From Vicinamibacteria bacterium (GTDB taxonomy: Bacteria; Acidobacteriota; Vicinamibacteria; Vicinamibacterales; 2-12-FULL-66-21): a DNA stretch of 16,719 nt. Shown here one piece after another: positions 1 through 7,851 of this stretch. How positions within the stretch are numbered: the stretch's first letter is position 1; every line of letters begins with the position of its first letter. The notes below the pieces were generated by a model, which had not been told where the DNA came from, made no database searches, and worked only from the letters and a program-made list of their open reading frames with translations. The translations under genes were made by a program, and so were the position numbers. The stretch covers positions 1 to 16,719 of the forward strand of contig JAICSD010000034.1 in assembly GCA_025937075.1 (NCBI GenBank), given 5' to 3'.

Positions 1-3
1 GGG

Positions 4-1032
4 TCACGCCGCGCTCCGCCAGCGGCGGACGCCCGCGGCGAACGCAACGCCCGCGGCGACGAACGGCACGATGCGCGTCATGTCGGAGAGGACGGCCTTG
101 GTATACGCGCTCGAGTGCATGACGCGCCCCTGATTGACGCCGTGCGCGCGGCCGTCGCGCTGCGGGCGATCCAGACTCCCTTCGCGCGGCTGCGTGCGAT
201 CGTGGGCCTTCTGCGGCTCGAACATGGAGCGTTCCATGTAGAGATCCGTGAGCCGCGGCGCGAGACGCCCCATCAGCACGTGGCTCTTGCCGGAGCCCCC
301 AACCTGGATGTCGCGCACCGGCTTCTCCGCGCAGCGCAAGATCACATCCGCGACGACTTCGGGCGCGTAGATCGGCGGCGGCAGCGCCGGCACGCCATCC
401 TCGAGGTAGTTGCGCGCGTGTTCGGTGAACGGCGTGTTCGTCGCCGACGGCTTCACGAGCGTGACGGAGATCGGCACGGTGTCATGCTCCAGCTCCATCC
501 GAAGCGCGTCGGTATAGCCGGCGACCGCGTGCTTGGACGCCGAGTAGATCCCCTGCAGCGGGATTGCGCGGTCGGAGACCTCGCTCCCGATGTTGATGAT
601 TGCGCCGCCGCGGTGCTTGAGGAACCGGACGGCCGTCCGGCAGCCATTCACCACGCCCCAGAAGTTCACGTCGAAGAGTCGACGCTTGTCGGCAATCGGG
701 ACGTCGACCAGCTTGCCGTAAATCGAGAGGCCCGCGTTGTTGACCCACGTGTCGAGGGCGCCGAACGTACGCAGCGCAGCCTCGCCCAGCCGGTCCATAT
801 CCTGCTCTTTCGCCACGTCGGCGGCGACGGCAATCGCGCGTCCGCCGTTCGCATTGATCTCTTCGGTCACCGCATGCAGGTCTTCTTCGTTGCGCGCGCT
901 GAGCACCACGCGCGCGCCCTGCCGTGCCGCAAGGCGCGCGGTCGCGAGCCCGATGCCGCTCGACGCGCCGGTAATCACGATCACCTGGTCTTTCACGCGC
1001 TTGAGCTTCGGGCCGCTCGTCCTTCGGGCCAT
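4..1032 (-). CDS. SDR-family oxidoreductase with C-terminal hydrophobic tail
   Basis: This 342-residue protein is a classical short-chain dehydrogenase/reductase, an NAD(P)-dependent oxidoreductase of unknown substrate. The cofactor-binding glycine motif TGASSGIG lies at residues 21-28, NNAG at 98-101, the catalytic serine at Ser150 in NIGSE, and the YSASK motif puts Tyr163 and Lys167 at the usual spacing. The Rossmann domain ends near residue 260. About 80 further residues follow, finishing in a hydrophobic stretch ([15 protein letters not shown]) and a basic end, so the enzyme may be tethered to the membrane. I chose the ATG at 1032 because AGGAG sits 5-6 nt upstream and the conserved domain starts just after it. 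The open frame runs upstream to 1299, but that part overlaps the divergent protease gene and looks non-coding. The substrate cannot be told from sequence. Confidence 0.9.
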   Translation of the reverse strand: MARRTSGPKLKRVKDQVIVITGASSGIGLATARLAARQGARVVLSARNEEDLHAVTEEINANGGRAIAVAADVAKEQDMDRLGEAALRTFGALDTWVNNAGLSIYGKLVDVPIADKRRLFDVNFWGVVNGCRTAVRFLKHRGGAIINIGSEVSDRAIPLQGIYSASKHAVAGYTDALRMELEHDTVPISVTLVKPSATNTPFTEHARNYLEDGVPALPPPIYAPEVVADVILRCAEKPVRDIQVGGSGKSHVLMGRLAPRLTDLYMERSMFEPQKAHDRTQPREGSLDRPQRDGRAHGVNQGRVMHSSAYTKAVLSDMTRIVPFVAAGVAFAAGVRRWRSAA

Positions 1033-1128
1033 GGGATCTCCTTTCACGATTGGTAGCTTCCTGCTTCCAGAAGCAACCCACGCGCCGCCCGACCTGAAGC
1101 GCCGCGGCCGAGCCCATCCGGGCCGATG

Positions 1129-1134
1129 TAAAAT
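1129..1134 (+). promoter_or_regulatory. possible -10 element upstream of the metalloprotease
   Basis: TAAAAT matches the sigma-70 -10 consensus in five of six positions and lies about 50 nt before the protease ATG, in the 151-nt divergent spacer (1033-1183). No good -35 hexamer is visible 16-18 nt upstream. This is a weak call, made because it is the only A/T-rich hexamer in a GC-rich spacer. The spacer also holds a 10-bp palindrome (CGGAGCTCCG, 1171-1180) that contains the likely ribosome-binding GGAG of the protease. Confidence 0.25.
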
Positions 1135-1183
1135 CGCCGTTCTCCACCCAATCCGCGCCTCGTGCGCAATCGGAGCTCCGCGT

Positions 1184-3733
1184 ATGACAGCAGTTTCGCG
1201 TGTCCTCGTCCTTCTCTCCCTGTTGCTCAGCGTGCCCGTCGCCGCACAGGACGCCGACAAGGCGCAGGCCGACAAGCCGCGCAGCGACAAGAGCGACACG
1301 CTTCCATCGATTGCAGAGAAGACGAAGGGCCTGCAGAAGATCGACGGCTACATCCCGCTCTACTGGCAAGGGTCGACGGGCAAGCTGTTCATGGAGATCG
1401 CGCGCTTCAATCAGGAGCTGCTGTATCAGGTATCGCTACCGGCTGGCCTCGGCTCGAACCCGGTCGGCCTGGATCGCGGCCAGCTTGGCGATTCGAGCAT
1501 CGTGGCATTCGAGCGCATCGGGACGAAGATCCTGATGATGCAGCCGAACTACCACTACCGCGCGATCACCAGCAACGACGCCGAGCGCCGCGCGGTGGAG
1601 GATTCCTTCGCGCGATCGGTGCTCTGGGGATTCAAGGTCGACGCCGAAGAAGGGAGTCGCGCGCTCGTGGATGCCACCGCGTTCTTCATGCGCGACGCGC
1701 ACGGCGTCGTCGATCGGCTGCGCGAGGCGAAGCAGGGACGCTACAAGCTCGATGACAGCCGCAGCGCCGTGTACCTCGCGCGCACGAAGGCGTTTCCAAA
1801 GAATACGGAGGTGGAGGCAATCCTGACGTTCACGACCGACGAGGATCCGGGCCGCTACATCCGCCAGACGACCCCGACACCTACCGCGATTACGCTTCGG
1901 GAACACCACTCGTTCGTCGAACTGCCGGATGCCAACTACAAGCCGCGCCGCCTGGATCCGCGGGCGCCGTCATTCGGGATCGAGTTCTACGACTACGCGT
2001 CGCCCATCAACCAGCCGATCGAAAAGCGCTGGATCGAGCGCCACCGCCTCGAGAAGAAGGACCCCTCGGCGGCGATATCGGAGGCCGTGAAACCCATCAT
2101 CTATTACGTCGACAACGGTGCGCCCGAGCCCATCCGCACGGCGCTCATCGAGGGGGCGTCCTGGTGGAACCAGGCGTTCGAAGCCGCGGGCTTCCGGAAT
2201 GCGTTCCAGGTGAAGGTGCTGCCTCTCGACGCGGACCCGATGGACGTCCGCTACAACATGATCAACTGGGTCCACCGGTCGACGCGCGGCTGGTCGTACG
2301 GCGGCAGCATCGCGGACCCGCGCACGGGCGAGATCATCAAGGGCAACGTGACGCTCGGGTCGCTGCGCGTCCGTCAGGACTTCACGATTGGAGCGGGCCT
2401 GATCCCGCAGTATGCCGAGGGTGACGACCCGCGCGCCTGTCTGGCGGATATGTCGCCCGATCCGGCATATCTCGCGGCGCTCGATCCGTCGGTGGACGCG
2501 ACCGCGATGTCGCTGGCGCGCATCCGTCAGCTTGCCGCGCACGAAACGGGGCACACGCTCGGCTTCGCGCACAACTTTGCCGGGAGCACCTACGGCCGCG
2601 CGTCGGTCATGGATTATCCGGCTCCGTGGGTCGACATCAAGGACGGCAAGCTCGATCTTTCGAACGCATACGCCACCGGCATTGGCGAGTTCGACACGTT
2701 CGCCGTGCGATACGCGTATTCACAGTTCCCGGCCGATACCGACGAGCCATCCGCGCTCGAACACGTTCTCGAAGACGCCGTCGGCAGAGGCATGCTCTAC
2801 ATCACCGATTCGGACGCGCGTCCACTCAGCGCCGCCCACCCGCTCGCCAGCTTGTGGGACAGCGGCAGCGATCCCGTCGCGACGTTGAGGCACGAGATGG
2901 ACGTCCGACGCATCGGCCTGGCGCAGTTCGGCCTGACGGTCATCCCGGTGGGCACGCCGCTGTCGGACCTCGAGCTGAAACTCCTGCCGCTGTACCTGCA
3001 CCATCGCTATCAAACCGTTGCTGCCGCGAAATCGGTCGGCGGCGTGAACTTCACGTATACCGTCCGCACGCCCGGCGGGCCGAATCCGGGCACGGTTGCG
3101 GAGATCGTACCGGCCGCACAGCAGCGCGCCGCGCTGACGGCGATTCTCGACACCATTTCCGTCGACGCGCTGCGGATCCCGGAGCGCATCCTCAATCTCA
3201 TTCCGCCGACGGCGTTTGGATACGCCGGTGGAACCGCGGAGCCGTTCGAGCGGCGGACCGATCCGACGTTCGACGCCATCAGCGCGGCGACGATTGCGGC
3301 GGACATTTCGATTTCGGCACTCCTCAACCCGCAGCGGGCCGCGCGCCTCGAAGATCAGGCGGCGCGCAACCCTCGAAACCCGGGCTTCGACAATGTCGTG
3401 AGCGGCCTCGTTGCAAAGACGTGGAAGACGCCCGAACCGGCAGACTCGTACGGCGCGGCGATTCAACGAGCCGTGGAGACGCTGCTCGTGACGCGTCTGA
3501 TGGACCTCGCCTCCAATGCCGATGCGGCTGCGCAGGTGCGAGCGCACGCCACACAGGGGCTTCGCGAGATTGCGGCTCTCACGCGCGCGGCCGCGTCGAG
3601 CCGCAGCGCGCATCTGGCCGCCACGCGCGACGACATCGATCGCTTCCTGAAGCGTCCAGCCGAGCCGTTCAAGAAGACCGAGCCGCTCGCGACACCGTCG
3701 GGGGAACCGATCGGTTCGAAAGGCAGCCGTTAG
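1184..3733 (+). CDS. secreted zinc-dependent metalloprotease (DUF5118/DUF5117/DUF4953 type)
   Basis: This 849-residue protein is a predicted exported zinc endopeptidase. Residues 1-21 form a signal peptide (short N-region, [15 protein letters not shown] core), followed by a charged D/K-rich linker to about residue 40. A DUF5118-like start (IPLYWQG, GKLFMEI) leads into a DUF5117-like central region. The catalytic domain carries [11 protein letters not shown]: His453, Glu454, His457, Gly460 and His463 fit the metzincin pattern HExxHxxGxxH. A Met-turn follows in SVMDYP with Met476. Length and order match large acidobacterial and bacteroidetal proteases of this type. The ATG at 1184 is preceded by GGAG eight nt upstream; the frame is open back to 737, but that part overlaps the divergent dehydrogenase. 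The next gene starts 2 nt after the stop, so the two are probably co-transcribed. The natural substrate is not known. Confidence 0.9.
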   Translation: MTAVSRVLVLLSLLLSVPVAAQDADKAQADKPRSDKSDTLPSIAEKTKGLQKIDGYIPLYWQGSTGKLFMEIARFNQELLYQVSLPAGLGSNPVGLDRGQLGDSSIVAFERIGTKILMMQPNYHYRAITSNDAERRAVEDSFARSVLWGFKVDAEEGSRALVDATAFFMRDAHGVVDRLREAKQGRYKLDDSRSAVYLARTKAFPKNTEVEAILTFTTDEDPGRYIRQTTPTPTAITLREHHSFVELPDANYKPRRLDPRAPSFGIEFYDYASPINQPIEKRWIERHRLEKKDPSAAISEAVKPIIYYVDNGAPEPIRTALIEGASWWNQAFEAAGFRNAFQVKVLPLDADPMDVRYNMINWVHRSTRGWSYGGSIADPRTGEIIKGNVTLGSLRVRQDFTIGAGLIPQYAEGDDPRACLADMSPDPAYLAALDPSVDATAMSLARIRQLAAHETGHTLGFAHNFAGSTYGRASVMDYPAPWVDIKDGKLDLSNAYATGIGEFDTFAVRYAYSQFPADTDEPSALEHVLEDAVGRGMLYITDSDARPLSAAHPLASLWDSGSDPVATLRHEMDVRRIGLAQFGLTVIPVGTPLSDLELKLLPLYLHHRYQTVAAAKSVGGVNFTYTVRTPGGPNPGTVAEIVPAAQQRAALTAILDTISVDALRIPERILNLIPPTAFGYAGGTAEPFERRTDPTFDAISAATIAADISISALLNPQRAARLEDQAARNPRNPGFDNVVSGLVAKTWKTPEPADSYGAAIQRAVETLLVTRLMDLASNADAAAQVRAHATQGLREIAALTRAAASSRSAHLAATRDDIDRFLKRPAEPFKKTEPLATPSGEPIGSKGSR

Positions 3734-3735
3734 CC

Positions 3736-4695
3736 ATGGCGACCCCGGGCGTGACCCTCGTGTCGATCGACGAGATCCGTGGCGCCCGCGAACGGATTCG
3801 GCCCGTTGCCCAGCTCACGCCGATGATCGACGTCAGCGCGGAAGCGGGACATCCGCTGCGGCTCAAGTGCGAGAGCCTGCAGCCGGGCGGCGCGTTCAAG
3901 ATTCGCGGCGCGTACAACATGATCGCGCAGCTCACGGACGATCAGCGCCGGCGCGGCGTCATCACGTACTCTTCCGGAAATCACGGGCAGGCCGTAGCCA
4001 TTGCCGCGCGCGCGCTGCACGCCCCGGCGGTCGTCGTGATGCCGACGACCGCGCCCGCGATCAAGGTGGACGGCACGCGCAAGCACGGGGCGGAAGTCCT
4101 GTTCGCCGGCACGACGACGTTGCATCGTTTCGAACGCGCGACGGAGGTCGCGGCGTCACGCGGCTTGACGATGGTCCCACCGTTCGATCATGAGTGGATC
4201 ATCGCCGGCCAGGGGACGGTCGGGCTGGAGATCCTGGAGCAGGCGCCCGACGTGCGAACGGTGATCGTACCGATAGGCGGGGGCGGGCTCGTCTCAGGCG
4301 TCGCTGCCGCAATCAAACAGACGTCTTCCGGCGTCGCGGTGATCGGCGTCGAGCCTGCGGGTGCGGCGTCGATGAAGGCGTCGGTCGATGCGGGCGAGCC
4401 CGTCACGCTGGCGCGGACGCACAGCATCGCGGACGGCCTCATGGCCGTCCGGCCAGGCGATCTGAATTTCAAACACGTGCAGTCATTCGTCGACGACATC
4501 GTCACGGTAGAGGACGACGAGATCGCGCGCGCCGTGTCCTGGCTGTTCCATCGAGCGCGCATCGTTGCGGAGCCGAGCGGCGCCGCGGCGGTCGCGGCCG
4601 CGTTGTCCATCGCGCGATTCACGCCGCCGGCCGTCGCGGTGATCAGCGGCGGCAATGTCGGCCCCGCGGACCTGGCGAAGTACACGTCTCTCTGA
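3736..4695 (+). CDS. threonine/serine dehydratase, PLP-dependent (short form without ACT domain)
   Basis: This 319-residue fold-type II PLP enzyme most likely deaminates L-threonine to 2-oxobutyrate and ammonia, or L-serine to pyruvate. The Schiff-base lysine is Lys55 in GGAFKIRGAYN. SSGNHGQ at 79-85 binds the substrate carboxylate, the glycine loop GGGG at 181-184 holds the PLP phosphate, and SGGN at 303-306 contacts the pyridine ring. There is no C-terminal ACT regulatory domain, so it resembles the catabolic TdcB-like class or serine racemase rather than biosynthetic IlvA. The ATG at 3736 lies 2 nt after the protease stop, with only a distant AAAGG upstream, so translation may be coupled. 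It sits between a secreted protease and an aminotransferase, which favours amino acid catabolism. Serine racemase or a threo-3-hydroxyaspartate dehydratase are alternatives that cannot be excluded. Confidence 0.88.
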   Translation: MATPGVTLVSIDEIRGARERIRPVAQLTPMIDVSAEAGHPLRLKCESLQPGGAFKIRGAYNMIAQLTDDQRRRGVITYSSGNHGQAVAIAARALHAPAVVVMPTTAPAIKVDGTRKHGAEVLFAGTTTLHRFERATEVAASRGLTMVPPFDHEWIIAGQGTVGLEILEQAPDVRTVIVPIGGGGLVSGVAAAIKQTSSGVAVIGVEPAGAASMKASVDAGEPVTLARTHSIADGLMAVRPGDLNFKHVQSFVDDIVTVEDDEIARAVSWLFHRARIVAEPSGAAAVAAALSIARFTPPAVAVISGGNVGPADLAKYTSL

Positions 4696-4702
4696 AATCA
4701 TC

Positions 4703-5821
4703 ATGCGCATCGACGTCTTTGCAATGGAGCGGATGCAGTCGACGTGGGAGAACATCGTCGACTACGACATGAGCGAGAGCGGCGTGCGGCCGCTCACGTT
4801 ACGCGAACTGACGGAGCTCGGCGTCGATCTCGAGGCGTTCCTCGACGAGCCCCTCGGTTACAGCCAGTCGAACGGCACAATCGAGCTGCGCGAGCGGATT
4901 GCCGGCCTGTATCCGGGCGCCACGCGCGAGCACATCGAGGTGACGAACGGCACGTCGGAAGCAAACTATTTGATCGCGCTCACCGAGATCACGGCTGGCG
5001 ACGTCGTCGCCATGCAGGTGCCGAACTACATGCAGATGTGGGGACTGGCGCGCAGCCTCGGGGCTGAGGTGAGGACGTTCCGGCTGCGTACCGAGTCGGC
5101 GTGGGAGCCGGACTGGGACGAGTTCGAGCGCGCGGTGACGCCACAGACGAAGCTGCTCTACCTGTCGAACCCGAACAATCCCACCGGGTCCGTGCTGTCG
5201 CGAGAGGCGATGCAGCGAATCGTCGAGCGGTGCGATCGCGCCGGCACATGGCTGCTGGCCGACGAGGTGTATCTCGGCGCCGAGCTCGAGCCGCCGCGCA
5301 CGCCGTCGTTCTGGGGCATGAGCGATCGCGTCATCGTCACGAGCGGGCTGTCAAAGGCGTACGGGATCCCCGGTGTGAGAATCGGGTGGCTCGTCGGACC
5401 GCCTCGCCTGGCGGCCGACTGCTGGAGCCAGCACGACTACATCACGATCTGTCCGACGAAGCTGTCGGATCGCGTCGCGCGCGTGGCGGTCGAACCGCGC
5501 GTGCGCGAACACTGCTACGCGCGAACGAGCGACATCCTGCGCGAGAACCTGGCCATCGCCGACGCGTGGGTCAACGGCTTCGCCGGCCGGCTGTCGTGGA
5601 CGCCGCCGCGCGCAGGCGCGATCGGGCTCGTGAAGTATTCGGCCGATACGCCGAGCGCAGCAATCGCCGAGCGGGTGCGCGTCAATCAGAGCACGCTCAT
5701 CGTGCCCGGCACCTACGTCGGGATCGAAGGGCACCTGCGGATCTGGCTCGGGGCGCGCCAGGACTTCCTTCGTGAGGGATTGCGCAGAATCGGGGTTGAA
5801 CTGACCGCGCTGTTCGATTGA
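4703..5821 (+). CDS. aminotransferase class I/II-fold PLP-dependent enzyme
   Basis: This 372-residue fold-type I PLP enzyme carries the usual motifs of class I/II aminotransferases. NPNNPTG is at 156-162, the aspartate and tyrosine that contact PLP are in DEVY at 187-190, the Schiff-base lysine is Lys218 in SGLSKAYGIPG, and the substrate-carboxylate arginine is probably Arg346 in LRIWLG. I took the ATG at 4703, which gives the start MRIDVFAMERMQ. The frame is open back to 4655, but that stretch overlaps the dehydratase. The gene begins 7 nt after the dehydratase stop and completes the three-gene run. The amino donor is unknown. It is short for an aspartate aminotransferase and could belong to the group that includes capreomycidine synthase-like enzymes; that relation is recalled, not tested. 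A catabolic role with the dehydratase is inferred from position. Confidence 0.88.
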   Translation: MRIDVFAMERMQSTWENIVDYDMSESGVRPLTLRELTELGVDLEAFLDEPLGYSQSNGTIELRERIAGLYPGATREHIEVTNGTSEANYLIALTEITAGDVVAMQVPNYMQMWGLARSLGAEVRTFRLRTESAWEPDWDEFERAVTPQTKLLYLSNPNNPTGSVLSREAMQRIVERCDRAGTWLLADEVYLGAELEPPRTPSFWGMSDRVIVTSGLSKAYGIPGVRIGWLVGPPRLAADCWSQHDYITICPTKLSDRVARVAVEPRVREHCYARTSDILRENLAIADAWVNGFAGRLSWTPPRAGAIGLVKYSADTPSAAIAERVRVNQSTLIVPGTYVGIEGHLRIWLGARQDFLREGLRRIGVELTALFD

Positions 5822-5823
5822 CT

Positions 5824-5850
5824 GTTAACCTTCGTCCGGGCGCTCCGTAT
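5824..5850 (+). promoter_or_regulatory. candidate ECF-sigma promoter upstream of the sigma operon
   Basis: In the 53-nt gap before the membrane-protein gene, TGTTAACC (5824-5830 core, with AAC at 5827-5829 counted from GTTAACC) is followed 16 nt later by CGTAT (5846-5850). Many ECF sigma factors recognise an AAC-containing -35 box and a CGT-containing -10 box at this spacing. Since the operon encodes an ECF sigma factor, this could be its autoregulated promoter. AGGAG at 5861-5865 then serves as the ribosome-binding site. The assignment rests on pattern and position only. Confidence 0.5.
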
Positions 5851-5874
5851 TAGAGAGCAGAGGAGAGCCCACAC

Positions 5875-6762
5875 GTGATGCCCCGACCCGTTACGACGAT
5901 TGCCGCGGCCGTGGCCGCGCTTTTTCTCGCCGCAGGGCCTGCGGCTGCGCAGGTGAAACCTCAGTCGCGCGAGGCGGTCACGGCCCCCGCAAGCCCGGCT
6001 GGCCCTGCGCCGACCCAGGCAGCCGACGATACGCGCGAACAGCTCGAGCGCGTGCTGGAGCAATATCCGCCGTCGCTCCCGCGCGTCCTGAGGCTCGACC
6101 CGACGCTGCTGACGGACTCGGCGTATCTGCAGCCGTACCCGGCGCTCGCGGCGTTCCTGGCGCAGCACCCCGAGATCGCGCACAACCCGTCGTTCTTCTT
6201 CAGCCGCTATCAGAACGACAACTTCTATCGGTCGGATCCGCAGCAGCGCGCGGCGGAGTTGTGGCGCAGCACGATCGAGGGATTCACGATCACCGCCGTC
6301 ATGGTGGCCGTGGCCGGCGCACTCGCGTGGTTGATCAAGACGCTGATCGATCACCGCCGGTGGACGAGACTGTCCAGAGTGCAGACCGAGGTGCACAACA
6401 AGCTGCTCGACCGCTTCACGTCGAACGAAGATCTGCTGGCCTACATCCAGACGCCCGCGGGGCGGCGGTTCCTCGAATCGGCTCCGATCCCGACGGAGAG
6501 CCCACGGGCGATTGGGGCCCCACTCGGCCGGATCCTCTGGTCCATCCAGGCTGGCGCGGTGCTCACGATCGCCGGGCTCGGGCTCCAGGTCGTCAGTGCG
6601 CGTTCGATCGACGAGGTCGCCCAGCCGCTCTCCGCCGTCGGCATCGTCGTGCTGGCAATCGGCCTCGGCTTCGGCCTCTCGGCGCTCCTCGCTTACGTGC
6701 TGTCGCGACGGCTGGGGCTCGTCGGACCGTCGACCGAGACCGCACCCGAAACCCGTGGCTGA
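5875..6762 (+). CDS. membrane protein of unknown function, first gene of the ECF sigma operon
   Basis: I do not recognise this 295-residue protein. It starts with a signal peptide-like segment (hydrophobic AAAVAALFLAAG, then AAAQ) and a Pro/Ala-rich linker. A soluble, probably periplasmic part of about 110 residues follows, with YPPSLPRVLRLDP and a Phe/Tyr/Asn-rich patch (PSFFFSRYQNDNFYR). Three hydrophobic segments come next, near residues 138-158, 218-240 and 246-272, with a basic cytoplasmic-looking loop of about 60 residues between the first two. A GTG at 5875 and an ATG at 5878 are both possible; the AGGAGAG box at 5861-5867 is better spaced for the GTG. Its stop is 1 nt before the sigma gene, so the three genes are surely one unit. 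A role in sensing or in the sigma response is inferred from position only. Confidence 0.75.
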   Translation: MMPRPVTTIAAAVAALFLAAGPAAAQVKPQSREAVTAPASPAGPAPTQAADDTREQLERVLEQYPPSLPRVLRLDPTLLTDSAYLQPYPALAAFLAQHPEIAHNPSFFFSRYQNDNFYRSDPQQRAAELWRSTIEGFTITAVMVAVAGALAWLIKTLIDHRRWTRLSRVQTEVHNKLLDRFTSNEDLLAYIQTPAGRRFLESAPIPTESPRAIGAPLGRILWSIQAGAVLTIAGLGLQVVSARSIDEVAQPLSAVGIVVLAIGLGFGLSALLAYVLSRRLGLVGPSTETAPETRG

Positions 6763-6763
6763 G

Positions 6764-7324
6764 ATGACGCTCACAGACGTCCAGCGCTTTCAGGCGGAAG
6801 CCGGGACTGCCGACGTGCCGCTCGCGATGGACGAAGATGCGTTTCGCGCGTTCTACGACCGAACGGCGGCGCCGCTGCTTGCCTACCTGTGCCGTCTCAG
6901 CGGCGATCGGCAGCTCGCGGACGATCTGCTGCAGGAGTCGTACTACCGCCTGCTCAAGGCGCGCGAGGCGTTCGAGAGCGAAGCGCATCGGCGGCATTAT
7001 CTGTACCGGATTGCCACGAACCTCGTTCGCGATTCGCGGCGCGGATTCCAGCGGAGCCTTCGGGCTGCGGTGCCGGTGACGGACATCGCCGGCGCGGTGG
7101 AAGACCGCGAAGGCCATGCTGACGTGCGCCGCGCCATGGCGAGGTTGAAGCCGCGCGAGCGTGCGCTGCTGTGGCTCGCGTACGCGCAGGGTGCGTCGCA
7201 TGGTGAGATCGCCGCGGTGCTGGGACTGAAAACCGGCAGCGTGAAGCTGCTGCTGTTCCGCGCGCGGCGGAAAATGGCCGGACTGCTCCGCGCCCGGCGC
7301 GAAGAACCGGAGGGTCGCTCGTGA
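6764..7324 (+). CDS. ECF-type RNA polymerase sigma factor
   Basis: This 186-residue protein has the two-domain layout of extracytoplasmic-function sigma factors and would direct RNA polymerase to a specific regulon. Region 2 spans roughly residues 27-90, with ADDLLQESYYRLLK as the core helix that contacts polymerase and the -10 element. Region 4 spans roughly 120-175, with LKPRERALLWLAYAQGASH and a helix-turn-helix ending GSVKLLLFRARRKM. There is no sigma region 3. The ATG at 6764 is 1 nt after the upstream stop; an in-frame GTG at 6755 would overlap the upstream gene and is the alternative start. The gene ends inside the start of the anti-sigma gene (GTGA overlap), which suggests translational coupling and matched amounts of the two proteins. 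The ECF-like motif at 5824-5850 suggests self-activation. Confidence 0.9.
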   Translation: MTLTDVQRFQAEAGTADVPLAMDEDAFRAFYDRTAAPLLAYLCRLSGDRQLADDLLQESYYRLLKAREAFESEAHRRHYLYRIATNLVRDSRRGFQRSLRAAVPVTDIAGAVEDREGHADVRRAMARLKPRERALLWLAYAQGASHGEIAAVLGLKTGSVKLLLFRARRKMAGLLRARREEPEGRS

Positions 7325-7818
7325 TCACGTGCCCGCGCGAAAGCGAATTGTGGGAAGCCCTCGCGGCCGGCCGCTGGCCTGAGACGGCCTCGACTGACCT
7401 TCGAGTACACGTCGGCGCGTGCGCCGTGTGCCGGGAATTCGCGGACGTTGCCACGGCCCTTCAGGCCGCCGCCGCCGAATCGCGCCTGGCTGCCGCACCG
7501 CCATCCTCGGCAATCGTGTGGTGGCGCGCGCAGATGCGCGCGCGCCGGGAAGCCGCACGCGCCGCCGATCGGCCGATCACGATCGCACAGGCGCTCGCGA
7601 TCTCGGCCGGGTTGGGCATCACGCTCGCGCTGCTGTCCGTCGTCGTACCGTGGCTGCGGCCGTTCGTTGCCGGTGCCGTGCGATCTGCTCAGGGGTTCAT
7701 CGCAGTGCCGGGGCTCAGCCTCACGCAGCAGTGGGGCCCGATACTCGCGGGCGCGCTGTTGATGACGCTGATCCTCGCACCGGTGGCCGTGTATCTCGTC
7801 TTCGAGAAGACGGATTAG
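7321..7818 (+). CDS. zinc-finger anti-sigma factor, membrane-anchored
   Basis: This 165-residue protein is most likely the anti-sigma factor that holds the upstream ECF sigma factor at the membrane. Its N-terminal domain carries HVGACAVC, with His30, Cys34 and Cys37 in the HxxxCxxC pattern of zf-HC2/ZAS domains, plus an early Cys4. A basic, Ala-rich linker follows. Two hydrophobic segments lie near residues 84-110 (QALAISAGLGITLALLSVVV) and 138-160 (GPILAGALLMTLILAPVAVY). Two helices would put both ends in the cytoplasm, with a short periplasmic loop. The start is GTG at 7321, overlapping the sigma stop by 4 nt. A perfect hairpin lies just after the stop. Cytoplasmic redox sensing through the Cys motif is possible but not shown. 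Confidence 0.8.
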   Translation: MITCPRESELWEALAAGRWPETASTDLRVHVGACAVCREFADVATALQAAAAESRLAAAPPSSAIVWWRAQMRARREAARAADRPITIAQALAISAGLGITLALLSVVVPWLRPFVAGAVRSAQGFIAVPGLSLTQQWGPILAGALLMTLILAPVAVYLVFEKTD

Positions 7819-7821
7819 TGC

Positions 7822-7841
7822 GGCACGTCTGACGACGTGCC
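7822..7841. terminator. hairpin between convergent genes, probable bidirectional terminator
   Basis: GGCACGTC (7822-7829) and GACGTGCC (7834-7841) form a perfect 8-bp stem around a TGAC loop. It fills most of the 33-nt gap between the anti-sigma stop and the stop of the convergent deacylase gene. Neither side has a run of T, so intrinsic termination would be imperfect; it may instead protect 3' ends. The location between two converging genes is the main support. Confidence 0.55.
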
Positions 7842-7851
7842 CTGCATCGCT

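Noticed and set aside
1171..1180. 10-bp palindrome CGGAGCTCCG as an operator
   Set aside because: It contains the likely ribosome-binding GGAG, and 10-bp palindromes are expected by chance in this composition; no repeat of it was noticed elsewhere.
737..1183. N-terminal extension of the metalloprotease frame
   Set aside because: It overlaps the divergent dehydrogenase, lacks domain content, and would bury the signal peptide that starts at 1184.
2626..3735. N-terminal extension of the dehydratase frame through the protease gene
   Set aside because: Arg-rich, low-complexity shadow of the protease; the dehydratase family begins at 3736.
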